Below, piece by piece: positions 55,201 through 61,100 of a DNA stretch of 64,000 nucleotides. Source of the stretch: Pyxidicoccus sp. MSG2 (lineage in GTDB: Bacteria > Myxococcota > Myxococcia > Myxococcales > Myxococcaceae); NCBI RefSeq assembly GCF_026626705.1, contig NZ_JAPNKC010000001.1:11060001-11124000 (forward strand), written 5' to 3'. Numbering within the stretch: the stretch's first letter is position 1; each line of letters opens with the position of its first letter. Below the pieces are notes generated by a model that was given only the letters and a program-made list of their open reading frames with translations, did no database searches and was not told the origin of the DNA. A program made the position numbers and the translations under genes.

Positions 55201-58147
55201 ATGCGAACAGGGACTCGGGTGCGATGTCGCCGCGCTCCACATCGATGCTTCGCGCGGTGACGCCGCGATACTCGCCCGCGATGGCCGTCACGAGCCCATG
55301 GAGCGGCGCCCCGGCCAGGGTCTCTCCGGAGAGGAGTCCCGCCGTGACGTGAAGCAGGAGGAAGGGCGCGGCCCCGCGCTCCGCCAGAGCTCCCTGGTAG
55401 AAGCCGATTCGCCCGTACTCGACGCGCCCGCCGTCGTCTGCGCGGGTGAGGTCGCAAAGGTCCAGCACGCCCGCGACGTCGCGGACGCTGGTCAGGACCT
55501 CGCGAGCCAGCGCGGCGCCCGCATCGAGGTCATCCCTGTCCAGAGCCGGGCGGCCGGAGGCGGCGGCGCGGTTGATTCGGCCGACCTCGATGATGCGCAG
55601 CCGGTCGGGGACGAGCGTCGCAATCGCGTGACGAAGCGACTCGGGCGCGGAAGCGTCATGGAGGATGACGAGGCGCCGGGCCGAGAGGGGGGGGGATGCG
55701 CCTGGGAGCGGCGCGGCACGCCAGTCCCTGGCGTGGCAGCTCGGGCGAGCAATGGGGACATCCGCCTCGGGCCGTGGCGCAGGTCGCACCTGGCTCTCGT
55801 CCTTCTCGACCTCTTCGATCCAGTAGCGCTCCCGCGCGAAGGGGTACGTCGGGAGGGGCACCCTCCGCCCGTCGTTCGCACGGAGCTGGCCCCAGTCAAT
55901 CTCGGAGCCCGACGTCCAGAAGGACGCGAGCCGGTCCAGCTTCCCGCCCTCGAACAGCATGCGGACATACGCCTGGTCCTCGGCGTCGGACCCTCGCAGG
56001 CGCGGGGAGTTGCTCGTCTCCGACCCCGCATGCACGCCTTCCCCGAGCTCGCCCCGCTCGACGAAGGCCGTGAGCTTCGCGCGCAGCTCGTCAGCGTCCC
56101 GGACGAGGAGCGCGAGCCGCTCCGGCATCGCCTCACGGGCGACCTGGAGCGTGTACGCCACATCCCCGAGCGGCGGCGGGTTCTCGGACAGCCGTTCCAG
56201 GTGGTGGGCCGCGTGCTCTCGCAGCCGCTCACGGTTCTTCGCCGACAGGAGCACGAGCTCCCTCCGGGCGGATGCGGGGGCCACGCTCCGGGCCTCCACG
56301 TACTCCTCGAGGATGACGTGCCCGTTCGAACCGCCCGCGCCGAAGGAGCTCACCGCGGCGCGGCGCGGAACCTCTTCGCCGTCCGCACGGACGGGCCGGC
56401 GCCACTCCATGGGCTCGCGCACGACGTGGAACGGCGTGCTGGCGAAGTCGATGTGCGGGTTGGCGGGCGTGCTGTGAAGGGACGGGACGAGCGTCCGGTG
56501 CTCCAGTTGCAGCAGCACCTTCGTCAGCGCGGCAATCCCGGCCGCCGACTCCAGGTGCCCGATGTTCGACTTCACCGACCCGATGGGGCAGACGCCAGTC
56601 CCGGGCATGTGCTCGCGGAATGCCTGCGCGAGTCCGGCAATCTCGATGGGGTCGCCGAGCGCCGTCCCCGTCCCGTGGGCCTCGATGTAGCTGATGGTCG
56701 AGGGCTCGATTCCGGAGCGCTCCAGCGCGCGGCGGATGAGCGCGGCCTGGGCGTTCGGGTTCGGTACGGTGAAGCCGTTCGCGTGGCCGCCATGGTTGAT
56801 GGCAGTCCCCTTGATGACCGCATAGATGTGGTCTCCGTCGCGCTCCGCGTCCTCCAGCGTGCGCAGCACCACGGCGCCCACGCCTTCACCAGGGACGTAG
56901 CCGTCGCCGCCCTCGCCGAAGCTCCGGCACCGCCCGTCGCTCGAAACGAACCGCCCCTGGCTGAGCGCCAGGTACTTGTACGGATGCGTGGACAGATTCA
57001 CGCCGCCCGCGAGGGCCAACCGACAGTCGCCGCTGCGCAGACTCTCGCAGGCGAGGTGGAGCGCGGTCAGCGAGGACGAGCACGCCGTGTCCACCGCGAG
57101 GCTCGGGCCCTGGAGGTCGAAGAAGTAGGAGACGCGGTTCGCGATGCTCCAGTGCGCGGAGACCGGCAGCGGTCCGCGGCCGAGGCGCGCCTCCTCGGCG
57201 CCGTAGAGCTGGTAGTTGCTCCACATCACGCCCACGAAGACGCCGGCCTCCTCGGGGCGGAGCCCTCCCCGGCGCATGCCCACGCGCGTGTAGCCCGCGT
57301 CCTCGAGGGCTCCCCAGGCGGTCTCCAGGAAGAGCCGCTCCTGTGGGTCCAGCAGCTCGGCTTCTCGTGGCGAGATGTTGAAGAAGAGCGCGTCGAACTT
57401 GTCGACGTCGTCGAGGAAGCCGCCCCACTTGCTGTAGGCGCCGCCCGGCTTCTCCCGGTCGGGGTCGAAGTAGCGGGAGTGGTCCCAGCGGTCCCGGGGA
57501 ATCTCCGTGATGCAGTCGCGCCCCTCGGCCAGCACCCGCCAGAAGTCCCGGAGGTTGCGCGCGCTGGGATATCGGCCACTCACGCCGACGATGGCGATGT
57601 CGGCCGGGCCGGAGGACCGGCTGGCCCGCTCACGGGATGGCGCGGGCGCCGCGCGCGGAGCACGGGGAGTGGGCGCCTGCTGACGCGGCTCGGCTGGAGG
57701 TGGCGTCGGGATGGCCCGCTCGGCGGGGGCTGGCATCGACACGGGCCGCGCGTCGAGCAGCTCCCGCAGCCGGTCCGCGTGGTTCTCGGCGAAGTACGTG
57801 GCGAGCGCCTCGAGGTTGCCGTGCTCGAAGAAGATGGTTGGGAACAGCTCCACGCCCAGCTCGCGTTCGAGCTCCCGCGTCGCCCCGAGGAGCGACGCCG
57901 AGCTTGCCCCCAGGTTCATGAACCCGCGGTCCATCGGAATCTCTCCGCTGAGCTGGAGGACCCGGCGGAGTCGTCCCTCAAGGAACCCGCGGACCCGCAC
58001 CTCGAAGGGTTCTGACGCCGTATGGGCGCGGGACTCCGGAGGACTCGCTGTCCCCGTGTCGAGCTCGGCGAGCAGCTCCATGGCCTCTTCGACCGAAAGC
58101 TCCTGCCGTGCGACGCGCTCGTAGATGTCCCGTTCGGTCAGCCTCAT
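52211..58147 (-). CDS. Trans-AT polyketide synthase subunit (ACP-KS-KR-ACP-KS)
   Basis: The product is 1978 aa. The order is: N-terminal helical docking segment (1-30, LTERDIYERVARQELSVEEAM); ACP with serine near residue 80 (LGASSASLL); KS 185-617 (DTACSSSL about 356); a structural (psi) KR half about 690-1000; two 20-residue repeats about 1003-1042; catalytic KR (SGGTRGLG about 1073, LFSSVSAV, LSDYALANS about 1238); ACP (YGADSVLI about 1380); KS 1478-1895 (DSACSSSL about 1638, EAHGTGT, GHLLSAAG). A proline-rich 80-residue tail with a duplicated LRFEPL motif ends it. There is no AT. AGG-rich sequence precedes the ATG, and the gene begins 12 nt after the previous PKS stop. It accepts the chain from the right-hand subunit and passes it to the DH of the terminal one. 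Confidence 0.95.
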   Translation of the reverse strand: MRLTERDIYERVARQELSVEEAMELLAELDTGTASPPESRAHTASEPFEVRVRGFLEGRLRRVLQLSGEIPMDRGFMNLGASSASLLGATRELERELGVELFPTIFFEHGNLEALATYFAENHADRLRELLDARPVSMPAPAERAIPTPPPAEPRQQAPTPRAPRAAPAPSRERASRSSGPADIAIVGVSGRYPSARNLRDFWRVLAEGRDCITEIPRDRWDHSRYFDPDREKPGGAYSKWGGFLDDVDKFDALFFNISPREAELLDPQERLFLETAWGALEDAGYTRVGMRRGGLRPEEAGVFVGVMWSNYQLYGAEEARLGRGPLPVSAHWSIANRVSYFFDLQGPSLAVDTACSSSLTALHLACESLRSGDCRLALAGGVNLSTHPYKYLALSQGRFVSSDGRCRSFGEGGDGYVPGEGVGAVVLRTLEDAERDGDHIYAVIKGTAINHGGHANGFTVPNPNAQAALIRRALERSGIEPSTISYIEAHGTGTALGDPIEIAGLAQAFREHMPGTGVCPIGSVKSNIGHLESAAGIAALTKVLLQLEHRTLVPSLHSTPANPHIDFASTPFHVVREPMEWRRPVRADGEEVPRRAAVSSFGAGGSNGHVILEEYVEARSVAPASARRELVLLSAKNRERLREHAAHHLERLSENPPPLGDVAYTLQVAREAMPERLALLVRDADELRAKLTAFVERGELGEGVHAGSETSNSPRLRGSDAEDQAYVRMLFEGGKLDRLASFWTSGSEIDWGQLRANDGRRVPLPTYPFARERYWIEEVEKDESQVRPAPRPEADVPIARPSCHARDWRAAPLPGASPPLSARRLVILHDASAPESLRHAIATLVPDRLRIIEVGRINRAAASGRPALDRDDLDAGAALAREVLTSVRDVAGVLDLCDLTRADDGGRVEYGRIGFYQGALAERGAAPFLLLHVTAGLLSGETLAGAPLHGLVTAIAGEYRGVTARSIDVERGDIAPESLFALLASEAERIAPGATGLATAGRQVTTGADPSATAKGSLSDERHIATNAARAATTAASPTDERQVRYRSGQRQVPALREVTLKPGLSVAADRAYVISGGTRGLGAAFARFLIERGARRLALLGAQALPPRSEWARVAGEDSSDGQKVRAIQELEARGATVLLYTGRITDRAALRRYFAEVRTSLGPIAGVLHCAGAVSDESPAFLHKTRRGFERVLEPKLEGTHVLADLLEDERPDFFVLFSSVSAVVPSLAVGLSDYALANSFLDRFAEYQHRHGRTWFRSFNWPSFRDTGFGETTTDAYRSAGLAALSVEQGFALLDGALGITGEPVVLPSIGTPVLTSEAPPRAVAAAPPARSATVASGTGGSRAAAYEALVRIFSAELKLAPERFRGDVRFEEYGADSVLIASAVKQIEKVIGAAFEPGFLLEHPTLDSLSALLVERHPERFTAAPHAPPEEPPRTVPVSAPRPAPAQVPVRAVESPAPSPSASPDRTVPIAIVGMACRFPGAPDKERFWDNLARGECAIREVPRERWDPALFYSAEPGPGRTNSKWGGFVDGIDLFDPAYFRINESLALQMDPLQRLMLETSLLATLDAGYTRDELSNRRVGVYVGTRVGNYMSRIEQPEKGTIVGVGQNFIGARISDYFNWRGNNVVIDSACSSSLVSVHLACQALREREIDAAVAGGVDVMLDELTYLTLSAAGALSPDGRCYTFDERANGFVPGEGVGALMLKRLDDALRDGDRIQAVIRGSAVNNDGRTMGITTPNMEAQVEVIEAALAKSGLSAADVSYVEAHGTGTMIGDPIELKALATVFRRATEARGFCAVGSVKTNLGHLLSAAGIAGLVKTALSLDRKQLPPTLHCDRPNPRFAFDQSPFYVNRELRPWTLPTGQLRRAGISAFGFGGTNCHMVLEEHVAPYEPRRTPLPPPAFNKRSFLLPARRRNDAGVPLAAAPAPSHEAPLLRFEPLSSAPGDAAPVLRFEPLVTERPGRLPSTGAKAP
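52262..52337 (-). repeat. 48-bp-period direct repeat encoding the duplicated LRFEPL motif
   Basis: A 28-bp segment at 52262-52289 recurs at 52310-52337 with three differences, period 48 bp (16 codons). It encodes LRFEPL twice in the C-terminal tail of the 1978-aa PKS, at the split KS/DH junction. Confidence 0.8.
55021..55140 (-). repeat. 60-bp in-frame tandem repeat inside a PKS linker
   Basis: 55021-55080 and 55081-55140 are imperfect tandem copies of a 60-bp unit, encoding ERHIATNAARAATTAASPTD and GRQVTTGADPSATAKGSLSD-type 20-residue units. Partial further copies are suggested by ERQVRYRSG after them. It sits between the structural and catalytic halves of the KR region. Confidence 0.75.
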
Positions 58148-58159
58148 ACCTGTGTCCTG

Positions 58160-61100
58160 TCAGTCGACGTTCCGCGCATGGCGGCCGAGCTCGAGCGCCC
58201 GGTCCGGCGTGAGCTCTCCGCGGCTCAGCCGGAGGAGCAGCTCGTGCCGCGACAAGCGCTCTTCACCGGCCCGACCGAGCCAGTAGGAGCGCCGCCGGAA
58301 GCGCGTCGGGGGAAGGGGGCTGCGCGTCTGTGGGAGCCCGTTGCGAATGAACTGCTCCAGCACCACGTGGCAGTTCGTGCCGCCGAAGCCGAAGGAGCTG
58401 ATGCCCGCCCGACGGACGCCGCTCGGCGGAGTCCAGGGCGAGGTGGTCGTGTTCGGGCGGAACGGAGACTCCTCGAACCGGAACCGGGGATGCGGACGGT
58501 CGCAGTTCAAGGTGGCCGGAAGCACTCCGCGCTCCACCGCGAGGGCCGTCTTCAGGAACGCCGTCACCCCGGCCGCGTGCAGCGAGTGGCCGACGTTCGA
58601 CTTGACGCTCCCGAGCGCGCACCAGCGCTCTGCCCCCCGGCCGAAGGCCTTGGTCGCGGCGCGAATCTCGATGGGGTCTCCGAGCAGCGTCCCCGTGCCG
58701 TGGGCTTCGAGGTACGTCACGTCGGTGGGCGCGAGGCCGCTCGCTTCGAGCGCCGCTGTAAGGAGCTCGGTCTGGCGCTCCTGGTTCGGCGTGGTCAGCC
58801 CCATCGTGCGGCCGTCGTTGTTCACCGCCGAGCCGGCGACGAGGGCGAGGATGGGGTCTCCGTCGCGCAGCGCCGCTTCGTAGGACTTGAGGAGGACGAG
58901 CCCCGCGCCCTCGCCCAGCACGAAGCCGTTCGCCCGCTCGTCGAACACGTACGAGTTGGGACTGTCGGTGAGCACGCCCGCGCGCGCGAAGCCCGTGAAG
59001 TAGAACGGGTCGAGGATGATCTCCACCCCGCCCGCGATGGCCATCTCCGCTTCGCCGGAGAGGATGTCGCGGCAGGCCTGGTGGATGGCCACGAGCGACG
59101 AGGAGCACGCCGTGTCCACCGTCTGCGAGGAGCCGGTGAACCCGTAGTGGTCCGAGATTCGAGCGGCGAGCATGTTCTGGATGGTGCTCACCACCATCCG
59201 TCCGGCGACCTCGTCGGGGACACTGGCCCGGTGCCGCTTGAGGTAGGCGCTCTCCGCGCCGCCGATGAAGACCGCGACCCGGCGCCCGAGCAGCTCCTCG
59301 TTGCGATAGCCGGCCGCGTCGAACAGTTCGCGGCTCAGCTCCAGGAGGAACCGTTGCTGCGGGTCCATCAAGAGCGCGTCCGTGTCGGACACGCCGAACG
59401 CCGAGGCGTCGAAGAGGTCGATACCTTCGACGAACCCGCCGAAGCGGATGTGGCGCAGGTCTCCGGGAAGGCCACCTGCCGTGCGGAAGTCCTGGAGCCG
59501 GTCCTCGGGCACCTCGCGCGTGAGGCGGCGCGCGGCGGTGAGGTTGCGCCAGAACTCCTCGAGGTTCGCCGAGAGAGGCTGCCGGCCCGCCATCGCGACC
59601 ACGGCGACGCGGGGGGCGCGACCGTGCGCCGTGGGAGCGAAGCGGGATGCGGGCGACGCAATGGCGATGGACGGATGCGTCGGAGTGTCGGGCGCGAAGC
59701 GCGTGGATGGCGCGACGCTGGCCACGGAGGGAGAGGCCGAGGACTCCGGCGAGAAGCGGGCGGGCGGCTGGGCCGAAGGTGCGGGAGCGGGGCTCTCGGA
59801 AAGGAAGGCCCGAGGCTCGGGAGGGGCCACTCCGGTCGGGGCCGCCGAGGTCGCCACCCCTTCGTCGATGAGGTACGTGGCGAAGTCCCGAATCGCCGGG
59901 TGCTCGACGATGGCGTTCGGCTCGACCGCGCGGCCGAACAGCGCCTCCACGCGACTGAGGACGGTCATCATCATCACCGACTCGACCCCGTAGTTGCTGA
60001 CCGGCACCTCGGGGTCCAGCTCCGCCACGGCGACCTTCAGGAGCTCGGCGTAGACCGAGAGGAGCTCCTTCTCGACGTGCGTGCGCAGGGCTGTCGCGAG
60101 GGGCGGCGCGGACTCCGCCGGCCGGGGCGCTGCCGGACGGCTGGCCTCCTGGGGACGCCGCAGCACGAGGTCTCGCATCACGACGAGCGCCCGGCCTGCA
60201 TCGTCCAGGAGCGTCACGTCGAGCCGCTGGGCCTCGTTCCGGCGCACCCACGCCCAGCACGCGCCGGCCGGCATGCCGTACAGCTCCACCGCGCCCAGGG
60301 CGAACGGGAGTGGCGGCTGGCGTGCGTCGCCGCCTTCATCGAAGAGCACGAGCGCCGTCTGGAGTGCTCCGTCGAGGAGCGAAGGGTGGAGCTGGAGTGC
60401 CGGAGCCGCCGCGACAGCGGGAAGCTCCAGGCGTGACAGCGACTCCGCGCCGGCCCGGTACACTTCGACGATGGACTGGAACGCGGGGCCGTATTCGAAG
60501 CCGTGCAGCTGGAACCGGGCGTAGAGGGCGTTACGGCCCAGGCGCTCCGTGGCGCGCGCCTTCAGGGCCGCGAGGTCGACGGGGGAGGGCGGAGCGGTCA
60601 CCGGGGCGTCGCGCAGAACCCGGCCGCGGGCGAAGACGACGTCGCTGGCCCCACCTGCTTCGACCAGGGAGAACTCCAGGTCGCGCTCGCCCGGATTCAG
60701 GCGGACCTGGAAGCGGCACCCATCGTCACCGGCGACGAGCGGTCGCATCCAGACGAAGTCGCGAAGTGCGGCCGCGTGTTCGCCCGACAGCTCCGTGGCT
60801 GCTCTCGCCGCTTCGATGGACGCCACGGCCGGGAGGAGCTTCCGCCCCCCGACGACATGATGCGCGAGAAAGGGCTCGTCGCCGGTGAGCGCCGTGACGA
60901 AGCGCTGCTCCCGCAGCGTCGAGGTGTTCGTGTGCACCAGCGGGTGCAGCACGGCCGTGGTCGCCGCCGTGGGGGGCGCGTCGGGCGCCGTCGGAATCCA
61001 GCAGCGGCGGCGCTCGAACGGATAGGTCGGCAGCGCGACGCGGTGCCACGGTCGCTCAGCATGCAGCGCGCCCAGGTCCACCGAGACGCCGCGCACCCAG

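Noticed and set aside
55298-58015. A 905-codon plus-strand open frame opposite the PKS
   Set aside because: Same GC-bias shadow; the minus strand carries clear KS and ACP motifs.
58340-59620. Calling the C-terminal KS of the right-hand PKS a non-elongating KS0
   Set aside because: Its N-terminus is divergent (VAMAGRQPLS), but Cys, HGTGT and the GH histidine are all intact, so sequence alone does not support inactivity.
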